From Thermothielavioides terrestris NRRL 8126 (Eukaryota > Ascomycota > Sordariomycetes > Sordariales > Chaetomiaceae), in the NCBI RefSeq assembly GCF_000226115.1, contig NC_016462.1:1240001-1304000 (forward strand): a stretch of DNA of 64,000 bases. Direction: 5' to 3'. The notes beneath the pieces were generated by a model that was given only the letters and a program-made list of their open reading frames with translations, was not told the origin of the DNA and made no database searches. Shown in pieces: positions 11,617-22,827 of this stretch. Positions within the stretch are counted from its first letter, which is position 1; every line of letters starts with the position of its first letter. The position numbers and the translations under genes were made by a program.

Positions 11617-12353
11617 TCAGTTGCCCCTGTCCTGCCAGTGAAACGATGCCTTCAACTCGCTTATCCGCCACGGATTCTCCCCCGCCTCCTCTTTCTCCTT
11701 CACTCTCACCAGTTCCAGCTCATACCCGCCCTGTGAGAGACACACCTGTTAGCTTTGACACTGACAACAAAAATCGAGCGTGAACCGCCTTTTGAGAACC
11801 CACCCCTTGCCGCCGGGCCATCACGCTCGGCCTCCCCTCAGCATCAAACTTGTAGAACAACCCATGGGCATAGGCGCGCGCCTTGCAGCTGTTGGGCCGC
11901 TGCGTGCCCGGTTTGCCCGGCTGTGGGAGCTCGATCAGGAGGTTACTAGACCAACAAGAACGATACAGCATCAGCCATCTCGACATTCGAAGCCAGAGCA
12001 ACAGACTAGGATACCCACTGTACAATGTGCTCCGTGGTGTCGAACTCGTCGAGCAGGGGCTCAAGCATCTTCGCCCACTCCTCGCTGGACACCTTCTTCT
12101 GGTAGTCGAACAGCAAGCGGGGGTAGTGGACCAGGATCTCGGGCGCGTACACCGAGTCGATCAACGTCGAGGTGGCTCGGTCGTCGAAGGCGAGCATCTG
12201 CAACCGATAGTATTAGTACCCCGCTCAGCATACTGTTCTGTATTGTTGCTGCAAGCTCAACTCTTCAGAGGGGCAGCTGACCATGCGAATGACGGTGTCC
12301 CGGATGTTCTCTTTGTCCAGCAGGTACGTCTGGACATCGTAAGGCAGCGCCAT
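11617..12353 (-). CDS. Small unrecognised four-exon protein (161 aa)
   Basis: Exons: complement(11617..11730, 11804..11920, 12015..12197, 12282..12353). Every exon length is a multiple of three, so all introns are phase 0 (73, 94 and 84 bp). The protein starts MALPYDVQTYLLDKENIRD, continues with an amphipathic helical region (SVYAPEILVHYPRLLFDYQK, then KKVSSEEWAKMLEPLLDEF), has a basic segment (AYAHGLFYKFDAEGRPSVM) and ends in a charged strand-like part (GYELELVRVKEKEEAGENPW). There is no signal peptide or membrane segment. I do not recognise a family. Consistent splicing and protein-like composition support a real gene. The donor at 12014 (GTATCC) is weaker; an alternative two bases into the preceding codon would shift the next exon out of its open frame. 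Confidence 0.65.
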
Positions 12354-13004
12354 GGTGATGTGATGGGACAGTTAGTGGAGCCGAGGTCCGTTCGGTATTG
12401 CAGGCAGTTTGTATTTGAAGGCCTGGCGATGTTGACTGTCGCGAGATGACTGACCGAGGCGCGGTGCATCAGGTGAATTGGATTTTATTCCTGGTCTTGT
12501 ATCCTATGGCTCACTGACATCCCCCACATGCCCGATCCCTGGCGATCGGCGACAGCAAGTTAACTCCGTCTAAGTCCACAGCGGCAGACCACCTCCTTGG
12601 CACATCAGGGAGTCTATCCCCTGCCTCGGACCGTCTCAGACTATATTGCATGACTTTCTGCAGCCCCACAACAAACTATAACATAGAAACTGTTGTCCAT
12701 TGATGTAACTGTTTCTCGTGGTGTGGAGGCTCTCGTCCCCCGAGAAGACCTCAGCAAGACTGCCGAAGGAGTTGCTGTATAAGTGCAAAACAAACACCGC
12801 ACATTCCCCATTCCCTGTGATATTCCATTGCCCATCGACTATTCAGATCATCCTCAGAAACATCCATCCGTACTTACCTCTCATAGACAACAGCAGCCCG
12901 GGTTCCCGCCAAAGCCATCCCAAAAACACCTACCAATCCCGAACCGCCAGATCACCCCTTAATAAAAACCCAACAACCAGAGCCGAGCAATAAAATAGTT
13001 CGGC
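12354..13004. other. Intergenic, no gene seen
   Basis: This holds the promoter side of the small 161-aa gene and the 3' side of the next minus-strand gene. Only short frames are present. The ~130 bases before 13005 are A/C-rich and probably 3' untranslated sequence. Confidence 0.5.
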
Positions 13005-15811
13005 TCAGTCCTGCCCAACCCAAACCAGCACATTCCCCGCGGTACTCTTGGCAACCACGGTCTCGCCGGCGCCCTTCTCCCCCTTGCGCGCCAGGATCTG
13101 CTTGTTCACGCCGGGCCAGTCAATGCGCGACTTCACGATGCGGACGCCGTCCCCGCCGACCTGCAGCGAGCCCGAGAGCGTGGCCAGGCTGAGGTCGCCC
13201 TCCCAGCTGGCCGGGTACCGCAGGCGGATGTCGGCCGACGCCGTGCTGTGCAAGCCCGACAGGCAGCGCAGCGGTGGCGGGGGGCTGTCGTTGCCATTTC
13301 CGTTGCTGTCGCCGTCGCCAGCAGCACCAGCGGCGGTGACGGCAGCACCTTCCTGTGGCTGGGCCGTCTTCAACAGCGCATAGCTCGGCTTGCCTCTGCC
13401 TTTGCGCTGCCCACCGCCACCGCCGCCCTGCAGGTACGGCGCAGACGACGACGGCGGCGCCTCCGCCTCAGCTGAAGAAGAAGAAGACTCCGCCGCGCGG
13501 CCCACCCAGAGCGGCTCCAGCACGTTGACATCCGTCGCACCGCTCGTGCTCGACGTCTTCAGCTCCACGGACCGCCCGCCGGGCTCCGCCTGCTCGGCGC
13601 GCAGCACGGGCAGCAAGTCCAGGCTGAGCTTGCCCGAGGTGGACACGAACGTGGAGTCGGCGCTGAAGGCGGCGGCGCCGGTGATTTCGCCGCTGGTGGT
13701 ATACACATCCACGCGGTAGTCGCGCGGCGGGAGGAGCGCGGCGGCCTGGCGGGCGGCGCGCAGGCGGTCGGCCGGCGCCGGGAGGACCTGGCCGATGCGG
13801 AAGGTGCGCTCGGCGGCCAGGATCGGGGCGCGGAAGTCGACGTCACCGGAAAGCGTCTTGATGTAGAGGATGGCCGGCTTGGGCAGGTCCGGGGCGTCCT
13901 CCTTGGGGTCCAGGGTGACTTTGATGTTGCCCGAGGTGGATTGCAGGCCGAGGTAGTCGTACAGCGGCCAGGAGCCCGTGATGGGCGCCGCCACGGTCTT
14001 GACGTCGATGATGCGGGAATTGAAGTAGAAGGACTCCGGAGCCCCCGTGTCGATGAGCTCGTCGGTGCCGGCGGCAGCGCCCGTAGAGGCTGCTGCCGAT
14101 ATGGCGCCGACGACGCTGGTTAGTTTGGTTCCGTCTGCCACCGACAAGGACAGGTTGTCGAGGAGCTTGATGTCAAGGTGGACAGCATTGGCCTCGAGAC
14201 TCTTGAGCTTGCTGCCCTCGGGCACCCACACGATGACCTTGATGTTGACGCAAGCCCTTGGCCTGCCGTGACTCCATTCGACTCTATGGGGCACTGACAC
14301 CTTCAGAGTCCCCGAATCCGCGTCCCAGGTGGAGGAGACGATGAGACGCTCGTCCGTGACGGTGACTTCTACAGTCACCGCGGAATTGGGCGTGTCAGGG
14401 CCGGACCGGCGGAGTATGACGGCGCCCTGAACGTGGACCTCATCCCAGGTGCGGCGGCCGTCGTCGTCGACAACCCTTTCCAGCAGGACTAGTTGCTTGT
14501 CGGTGCCGAAAGTGGCGTCGTAGGTCTGGATGTGGCGAGGAATCTGGACATCTTTGCAATAGAACTCAGGGTTCCAGCGGAAGCCGTCGTCGACATCGGG
14601 GTAGCTCATGTTGGGCTCGCCGGGGTGCGGGCGCTGAGGGTCGTGACGACCAGTCTGTGGCTGTCAGCGAGGGCAGGGCTTAAGGGAAGGGGGGATCACA
14701 TAACAGCAAAGGTACAGTTATAGCCAACTAAAGACGAAGGGTAGCGTAATCAATGACGCAAGTTATGGTGGGGGAGTCAGGGGCCGTAAATGAACTGACT
14801 GAACAGACGCGCAAGACTTACTTGGTCTCTACTACCAGTCAGGAGGCTACTGAGGAAGCCAGCTGTCACCAGGAAGAGAAGCAGAGCAACGAAAGCTATC
14901 TTGCAGTTCCCTCGGTTGACATGCTGTCTGGCGCTCCTCAAACGACTGCCCCAAGTGGCATACTCCTCATCAGAGCCACCGGGGTGGTCTCGCATGCTCT
15001 CAGGCTGGCGAGCCAGGAGGGCTTGGGTTTCTTCCGGACGGCCCATATTGACGGTAGCGTCCCCAGTCTGTGAGAAAGTGCTGTAGTTCCTTGGGATATC
15101 GACTGTGTGTGAGCCCGGTGGGGACGTCGGGGATGGCGTGTAGGCGGGGGGGGCCTCCCTGGGCAGGAATGGAAAGCGTTCGCCGTGGTAGACAGACGTC
15201 CGCGTCGAGTAGGTTGTATATGAGCTTGGCGTAGCCGCGTGACGTACGTAACTGGCCGATGACGGGCTGTAGTACGTGGTCCCTGCCGACTGGGAGTCCG
15301 AGGCGACGCTTGGGGCGGGTGTTAGGCCGCGCGTGGCAGCGGCACCGTTTCGAGACGCGGAGGCTGTCGTATTGGGCGGGTGGGCAGACATGCCACCATC
15401 AACCGTGTCGGAGGAACGCCGTTCGCTGCGCAATCTCTCCTGCTCTGCCTCCCTCGCCTTGCTCTCGGCAGTGTTCCGTTGCAAAGACGGATCCTCGACC
15501 AAAACGTTGGGCACATGAGGGACCTGGGCCGACGCGGGCACCCCAGCGCCGGACGGAGTGTCCGGCGCGCTTCCAAAGTAGCCGTCGGTGGGAGACAAAG
15601 CATGTGGATCCTCAGTGTCTACAAGCTCTCCCGGGTCCGCCGCGCCGGGATCCGCGTACGTGTCGGCAAAGGCGTGGTGCGTGTCCAGCCCTGCGTGTCG
15701 AGCAGCAGTGAGACCTGGGCCATGCTCGCCGCGCTGGCTCGAGTATTCACCGATTGGCTCGTCATCGAACTCGTCGTCCAGCGCGGAGTAGAGGTTGTCC
15801 GAGTACGGCAT
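13005..15811 (-). CDS. Single-pass membrane protein with repetitive beta-rich ectodomain (DUF4097-like)
   Basis: Two exons, complement(13005..14654, 14822..15811), 879 aa. Exon 1 encodes a ~300-residue hydrophilic, Ser/Pro/Tyr-rich N-terminus (MPYSDNLYSALDDEFDDEP onward) ending in one hydrophobic helix (KIAFVALLLFLVTAGFLSS, about residues 303-321). The 167-bp intron with a GTAAGT donor follows GSRDQ. Exon 2 begins TGRHDPQRPHPGEPNMSYPD and carries a long region of short strand-turn repeats (LKVSVPHRVEWSHGR, SLEANAVHLDIKLLDNLSL, LQSTSGNIKVTLD, VYTTSGEITGAAAFS, STSGKLSLDL). The recurring T-S-G-x-I pattern resembles the DUF4097 putative-adhesin fold. Its topology (cytosolic N-terminus, outside beta domain) is inferred. 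The methionine before SYPD is internal, because the upstream exon joins it in frame. Confidence 0.8.
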
Positions 15812-17128
15812 GACTCCCGGCCACGCGGTGGCAGCGGCAACTTCGTCGTCGTCAGAGTAGCCAAGCCGGGGGAAGCAGAGTCCAGAAGCTGATTATTCCA
15901 GCCTTGCACTTCGCCGACAGCACCCGTCGCAAAACCAATTGAACACACCAAAAGCCCCGTGTGAGCTTGCGAGTCTTTGGTTTTTCGCAACGAGCATACG
16001 ACTCAACCACAGGACGTCAAAAAGCTTGACTCGACGAAGAGAACGATGCACAATGGCACTCGACGTCAACCTCCAACAATCGACTCATCGGCTCTCAGCT
16101 GCTAGCCTGCAGGAAGGCCGCGGTGAGGGGTAAACCAACTAACCAGCCCCAGTCTTGCGGTCTGCACACCCTACCGTAGGTATGCCATCCCAGGCCGGGC
16201 TGCCTCGTCAGCTTGCCGCAGGATGTGACGGGGAAAGGCATGGCAAGGCTCTTCTTGGCTCTGGCCAAGACGAAGGGTTTTGCGCACCAGCGAACGCGGC
16301 CCCCAGCCAAGCTGCCGAGTTTAGTTATCACGTCACTGCCGAAAGAGGAAGCTGCGAAGCACACCTGCCTGTGGGAACGATAGGGCAAGAGCGGGGGCGG
16401 GGAAGCCAACCATGCCCACTCAACCATGAAACTTAGGCGGTGATTGAGAACCGACCTACTGTGGTAAGCCGCTAGGTCGGATGACGCAGAACCTCACGCA
16501 TGCCTCAACGGCTCTTGGCCGTTCTGGAGTGGAGAGAAGCCGATGACTGCCGCAAATGGATGGGCTGACGCGCGCTTCATTTGTCCGGCTGACGACGACA
16601 TGGCGGCGCCGACTGCGTGCAGAAGGCTAACTTATCCCGCTTTCGCCATAAACGATGGGCATGACGAAGCAGGGTCACAACGCGCTGCTGGACCAACACG
16701 ATAGAAAGATCAAAAAAACGAAAAATTTTGCATATCCGCCTTTACCGGTGTCGTCGTCGTCATCGTCGTAGTCGCCGACGCCGTCTGTCTATCACCTCTG
16801 TGGCTATCTGGCAAGATCTTGCTATTGCGTGTGATCCAAGGCTGCGCGCTCGTAGGTTCCCCTCGGATGATCTCTCTAAAGTTTGGTATCTTCGGCTGCC
16901 GCCAACCCAAAACGCCGCGGCCAATGTGGCACTCAAAAATGTCAACAAGGTCAGAAATGCAAATGGACCAAGCAATCCCAGTGTTCCCCTGACGCCGGCC
17001 ATGATGCTGGACGCTCGCTGCTCTTCCTCCACGAGCCGTCCGGTGAGGTTGCGAGGTCGCAGGCGACGGTCTCCTCGTATATACACACCGAAACGCCTGC
17101 TGTCCGGTTGCGGCGTCGTTGATTGCCG
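15812..17128. other. Intergenic, no gene seen
   Basis: This spans the upstream region of the membrane-protein gene and the 3' side of the SAL1 carrier. Frames up to ~150 codons overlap one another and carry no family motif. Short CGTCGT-type triplet runs lie near 16750. Confidence 0.5.
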
Positions 17129-19644
17129 CTAGTTCAGCTTCAAAAGGCTCTTCATGTTCTCGTAGCACACCCAGGTGATGCTCAACGCGGGGGCGACCTT
17201 GAGGAGATTGGGCGTCAAGCCCTTATAGAGGCCGCGCACGCCTTCATTGCGGACCGTCCTGGTCGCCACATCGACGATGCCCGTGTATGTGGGCGGATGC
17301 ATCGCGGTGCCCTGGGTCTGCAGCCGGGTGCGGAGAACGTTGAGAGGGTAGACAATGGTAGCGCCCAGGGCGCCCGAAGTCGCTCCCAGCACCGCCGTGG
17401 CGACGTTGCTAAGCTGAGCGTCGTCCTCGTGGATGCCGTAGTAGCGCGCCACCGCTCGGGTGTACGACTTCTTGAGCAGTTCAAAGGTGCCAATGTCGAT
17501 GGCGCTGTAGGGGAACATTCCGACAAGTCCCAGTCCGAGACCGCGGTAGGCTGCGCGGAGACCGCCATCCGCCCACATCTTCCTCGCCGTGCGGAGGAGC
17601 AGCGCGTTGCCTTGCGGGCCACCCTTAACGGTCTCGCATTGCAGTCGGAACTTGAGGGTATCAATTGGGTAGACGCAAAACTGTGCTGTCATGCCGCCGA
17701 TGCCGCCAGCGATGAACTTCGAAACGGTGCTGATTTGCGTCGGGTCGTTGTGGCCCTCGTACGCAGCGAGAAATCGCTTGGATGCTTCGTAAGAGCCGAA
17801 CTAGTCGAGTCGGCTGTCAGCACATTATTACCTCTAAAAGAGCTCAACTGGGACAGCAATTACCCGAATGGCAGACTCCGGCATGATCTTGACCACGTTG
17901 AGACCGTTCCCTGCATGGCTGTCAGTGCCGCTCAGCACGCGACTCCAGCCCAGAAGCAGCTTACCCGCAAAGAAGGTGCGCAGTCCACCGGCCTTCCAGA
18001 GGCTCACGATGGCGTCGACAATGGGTCCCCCTGCGTTCCGCAGGGCAACGAGTGGGCGGCCCTGCTTTGCAGCAGCGATGGCCACATTGGAGCTGGTCTT
18101 GGTGTTTACGAGGAGATAGACTTTAAGGCGGTCCAGCGGCGCGGTTGCAGTTCGCGACACACCACCCGAAACGGCACCGGCGAGGAAGTATCCTGGGTCA
18201 GGGAGCAGATCTGTCAGTCTGGTTGCTACGCGCGCTGGATCCTCCCCGACAAGGTCAGAAACGTCTTCGGCGCCAGACTGCTGCGCGCCCCCGTACTGCA
18301 GGATAACAGGTCGCTTGACTGCGGCGTCGCTCAGAACTTGCGGTGGGACTGCGACGGGAGAGCCGTAGACGGGAGGGCTGTAGCGGACAGTTGCAGCAGA
18401 GGCTGCCATGTCTGCGGGTAGTTCCGGTAATTGGTCAAGGTAGGATGAGGAAGGTGGAGGCGATTGCGATTTTGAAGTCTCGAGGCGATCCGCACCCGCC
18501 GAGCGCCGCGGGGAGTAAGTCGGGAGGTCCGGGTTGGCGATTCTGAGGAGCGAACCAAACAGAGCGTGAAGAAGGAAGCCGGCCGTACCTAGACCCTCTA
18601 GAGTCTCATCGCTGACCAGCGAATCACCCTCTGGGTTGACCGTGACAATAGATGAATAGAACGAGAATGCGGCCTCTAATGGCGAGCCATTGTGGTTGGT
18701 GGGCATGAATAGCAGGAAGTCACTTGAAGTCGGTGAGTTAGCACGCGGTTCAAAACCGACTGGCAAAGTGCGACTCGCTCCTGCCACAGAAACCAGGAAG
18801 CTCCCCTCGCTCGATCTTTCGCCCCGAATCCAACTCCCAAGCACTGCTCTTCAACCACGCACAGCAAACAAACAGAAAATCATGAACTCAAAATGCATGA
18901 AACGGCACAGGGCGCAATAAATGAAATCAAAAATTGGGAATCCACCCTCGAGTGGGTCACGGCCTCGGCCTCCCAGGAGTTGCACGGGAAAAGGGCAAGG
19001 GGCAAACAACAGCACGCAAAGCAGGCAAAACTCTCGACACGTACCGCCACTCGTCAAAGGTGATGAAGCCGTCATGGTTGAGGTCGATCTCGTCGAAAAA
19101 GCCCGATAGCCTCCTCTTCGGAACCGACAGGCCAGCGCGCCGGAAAGCAGCCTGGAGCTCCTCCTTGTTCAAGCGGCCGTCCTTGTCGCGGTCGATGGAC
19201 CGGAACAGTTGGAGCAGCTGCCTCTCGGCGGCCTCGACGAAGACGCGGAATTCTAGGTGTATATAGTCTCAGCTATGAGGCTCGGCGCGGCCGCCCTCCG
19301 TCTGTGGCCTTCGCGGCTGGGCAACGCACCTTCGTACTGGATCTTGCCGTCGCCGCTAGTGTCGACGGCGCTGATGATGTCCTTGAGCATCTCGTCGGCG
19401 TTCTTCAGAGCTGCAAGCAGAATGCATGAGCACATCGTTCCCATTGATCCGGCGGGGCCCGGAGGAGGGAGGGCACCTTACGGTGGTCGATACGCCTCAA
19501 CCCCTTCTGCAGCCCCTTGAGGTCGAGCTCCCCATGTCCAGCAGGGTCGAGCTTCTTCCAGAGCTCCTCGACGCGCTTGTCGCGCTGGTTCTGCGGCTCC
19601 TCCATCTCCAGCTCCAGCTCTGAGACGACGTCAGAGAGCCTCAT
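17129..19644 (-). CDS. sal1: Calcium-regulated mitochondrial ATP-Mg/Pi carrier (SAL1/SCaMC type)
   Basis: Six exons: complement(17129..17800, 17864..17910, 17965..18722, 19045..19252, 19330..19410, 19482..19644), about 642 aa. The protein exchanges ATP-Mg for phosphate across the inner membrane under calcium control. The N-terminal half has four EF-hand loops: DPAGHGELDLKG, DTSGDGKIQYEE (split by an intron), DRDKDGRLNKEE and DLNHDGFITFDE. Then comes the conserved linker FMPTNHNGSPLEAAFSFYSS, a long Ser/Pro-rich insert, and the carrier domain with PLDRLKVYLL, PIDTLKFRLQ and PLNVLRTRLQ signatures. It ends YENMKSLLKLN. One intron (18723..19044) is 322 bp, long for this window. The start is tentative: the ATG at 19644 opens MRLSDVV, which is already family-like, and an upstream exon cannot be excluded. 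Confidence 0.9.
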
Positions 19645-20587
19645 TCCCGGCTCCGGCCATTGATGGTCTTCCTCCGTCACTGAAACGACCGCGGCAGCGG
19701 CGGCTGCATGCAGAACCCACGAGTGTCGGCGTCGGCGCGGGACCGGGTGCGCACCGCCGAAAAAGCGCGCGTCGAAGCTTATGACGTATGAGGGAAATAC
19801 CGGGCGCCTGGGGAGCTCGGGACGCGAAGCTCAGCTCTCGGCACAGAAGGGACACGGCTTCGAATCGAGCCTATGGGCACGGCATCCCGGGAAAATCGAG
19901 TCGACTGCGGTTCGAGGTTCGAGTTCCTATGTACTATCGCATTGCTTCGGTAGGTGCGGGAGAGAGAGGCCCCTCGGAGGGTGGTGACCAATTGGGCGGG
20001 ATGTTGGCGATCGCTGTGTCAAGGCTTGCTCCAGCTGGCTTCTGCTCACTGCCAGGATTTCTTGGGACCTGAACGAGCCGAGCCAGGGACCCCGAAACCG
20101 AAGCGGACCGAAGCCAAGTACGGAGTAAGTTATCCGCAGCGCCGTACCTCCAGTACCGAGGGGCCACGTCCAGACAACGTCACTGACATTGGGGCCTCTT
20201 CGAACAGTGCCAGAACCGTATAATGGATGTCTTATACAAGCATCGCCTCAAGAAATTAAGCATCTCGTTGTCTTGAACCTCCTGGTGCGCCTCGTCCGCA
20301 GCCAAGTGTCGGGCAGGTTGTTAGACAATACAAGCTGGCCCCCACATGTCGAAGCACGTTGGTCCCGAAGTGGACATGAGCTGTGTACCGTGCACCACAG
20401 GGCACCCCACATCCCACGCCTTATCGCTAACCGGTTATCGCTAGTGTAACTTCCGATAAGATCAAACCGACCGGGGGTTGCGAGCGGCCTTCCGTCTTCC
20501 GTCCGTCGCCGACGACTTCCGGACCGGCCGGAGCCCGCATCCTCTCGAGGCAACGGCGCCGCTTCCCGGCGGGCAGAAGCAGCACCA
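19645..20587. other. Divergent intergenic region between the SAL1 carrier and cyclin C
   Basis: The two flanking genes are transcribed outward from here, so both promoters must lie within it. A TACGGAGTA palindrome-like motif occurs at 20119-20127. No supported coding sequence was found. Confidence 0.5.
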
Positions 20588-21758
20588 ATGGCGGCCAACT
20601 ACTGGGAGTCGACGCAGAGGAAGCACTGGCAGTTCACGAAAGACGAGCTCGCGGCGCTGCGGCAGCGTCTCGACGATGAGGACCCGGGCCTCGTGCACAT
20701 GTTCCCCCTGCCCCAGCTGCGCCATCTCAACATCTACTTCAACCAGCGTGTGTTTTTTCTGTCCTCCCGCAGAATCTCGGTCCAGAACAACTAACCCAAG
20801 TCTCCAAGAGATCAACCGGCTCGGCAAGCGCCTCGGCGTCCGCCAGCAGGCCATGGCCACCGCCCAGGTCTACCTCAAGCGCTTCTACACGCGCACGCCG
20901 ATCCGGCAGACCAACCCCTACCTGGTCCTCACGACGGCGCTCTACCTGGCCTGCAAGATGGAGGAGTGCCCGCAGCACATCCGGCTGCTGTCGCAGGAGG
21001 CGCGGTCGCTGTGGCCGTCCGACATGCACGGCCACGACGCGTCGCGCGTCGGCGAGTGCGAGTTCTCGCTCATCTCCGAGATGAACTCGCAGCTGATCGT
21101 CCACCAGCCCTACCGCACCCTGCTCGCCCTGCAGGACACCTTCGCCCTCACCCACGACGAGACCTCGCTCGCCTGGATGATCATCAACGACCACTACATG
21201 ACCGACCTGCCGCTGCTGCACCCGCCGCATGTCGTCGCCCTCACCGCCGTGCTGCTGGCCCTGGTGCTCAGGCCGAGCAGCAACCCCTCCGGGGCGGGTG
21301 GTGCCGGTGCCGGTGGTGGGGCAGCGACAGCGGCAGCGGCGGCGGGTGCGACGGGTGCGGCAGGCGGCGTGGCGATGGCTGCGACTGCGTTGGCGCAAGC
21401 GCAGGCGCAGGCCCAAGCCAGGGCGGCGGCAGCTACGTCGGCAGGTGGCAGCGGCGCAGCCACGCAGCCGGGCTTCAGCTCGCAGGGATCGCAGCAGGCG
21501 CAGACGGCCGGGTTCTCGCAGGGCGGTTCTCAGGGAGACGGCCAGCAGGCGGCGGAGCCGAAGAAGGCGACGGACCCTCGGCTGGCGAAGGTCCAGCGGT
21601 TTGCCGCCTGGCTGGCCGACAGCAGCATCGACATCGAGGCCATGGTCGACTGCACGCAGGAGCTGATCTCGTTTTACGAGTGCCACGAGCAGTACAACGA
21701 TAAGCACACGCGCGAGCAGATCAGCCGCTTCATCAAGGCCCGGGGTCTGGATAAGTGA
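20588..21758 (+). CDS. ssn8: Cyclin C, Mediator CDK8-module subunit (SSN8/Srb11 type)
   Basis: Two exons, 20588..20747 and 20809..21758, 369 aa. Cyclin C pairs with CDK8 (Ssn3) in the Mediator kinase module and regulates RNA polymerase II transcription in the nucleus. The N-terminus (MAANYWESTQRKHWQF) and cyclin box are typical: FNQQINRLGKRLGVRQQA spans the 61-bp intron, followed by TAQVYLKRFYTRTPIRQTNP and LACKMEECPQHIRLL. The second cyclin fold contains HQPYRTLLALQDTFALTHDE and IINDHYMTDLPLLHPPHVVA. After it comes an inserted Ala/Gly/Gln-rich low-complexity stretch (about residues 235-310), then a conserved tail (KVQRFAAWLADSSIDIEAM). The acceptor at 20808 restores the family FNQQINRLGKRL motif; the earlier AG sites do not. 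Confidence 0.95.
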
Positions 21759-22827
21759 GAGCCGCTAAGCAGGGGCTGCAGAGCACATCTTATATTCTTA
21801 CAAGCGGTTCCGACCCCGCCAGGCGACAGTCGACGGTCGAGTTGTCACCCAGCATGAGCACTGGACATGCTCGGGCACCGTAGCACCGGGATCGCGGAGT
21901 TGTCCTAGCGTGGACGCTATCTCACCCGGCCTGAATGCGGCCAGCTATGCGGAGATCTCCCGCTGCCTGCCGGTACTGCCGCCAATACTCCCACCCAAGC
22001 AGCATCAGACAAGACCATCTCGCCGCGCCACGCCATACGGCAGATTAATGGGTGCCACCAAACGATCTCAGAGTTCAACCACCCCACCCCGCCCTTGAGT
22101 AGGGCGCTGCCCAGGCGCGAGCAAGGGAAGGCGCGAAGCCGCGAGACCAAGTCACCGTCCGCCCTTCCCATATTACCGCATCGCGAGGACGTAAGGTGCC
22201 CTGTGCAACGGTGCGAAGGTTGCGAAGTGGATACGGGCGGGATAACCATCTTGCCTTAAAGGGACGCTCCTTACCCCTGGGAGAGAACCTCCCTCGCCGT
22301 CGAGGCTCACCCAACCGGCTCTCGATGCGACGCAGACGAATCAGAGTGGGAAGGGATTGAAATGTCAGACAGGATTGAAGATTCCCAACATGTGGGCGGA
22401 GAAAATTCTGGATGATGGACGTCATGGCTCGGGTCCTAGTTCAGACCGCTGCTTCACACAGTGCTGGACATCCACATTAAGCCAGAAGATAACTGGGAGC
22501 AGGCCTGTTTCGCTGTGGCTGTTGTATTCCTGACAACTACGCTACTCGTATCGCTGACTGATATGGCTCTTTCCTAGCGGATCCCGTCGCTCGATGGTCA
22601 CGTCAACCCGTTTCAACAGTGTCCCGACCACACAACGATCCGTCCCGATCATCCCTTAATCCCAGTTCCCTTTTTTGTTTCACTCAGGATCATTGATCCG
22701 GTCCGCGCGGACCTTCCTCAGGAACCTTCGCCTTCCCATCATCCGGGCGGGCCGAATCCCCCTCAAACTCAGCTTCTCCTCATCTGAAGAGAACACCATC
22801 GCAATATCGCTGGCCGAGTCCTCGCGG
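21759..22827. other. Intergenic, possible coding tail near the right end
   Basis: Most of this stretch shows only short frames. Near 22680-22790 the minus strand has a protein-like frame (KLSLRGIRPARMMGRRRFLR) ending RADRINDPE. It could be an alternative last exon of the disordered gene starting at 23715, but no convincing splice pair joins the two. Confidence 0.35.

Noticed and set aside
17123..18421. 432-codon plus-strand frame
   Set aside because: Antisense shadow of the SAL1 carrier exons; non-ATG start and no motif.
19900..19932. tRNA-like GGTTCGAGTTCC sequence
   Set aside because: The flanking bases do not form a T-arm or acceptor stem. No other tRNA or 5S-like sequence was recognised in the window.
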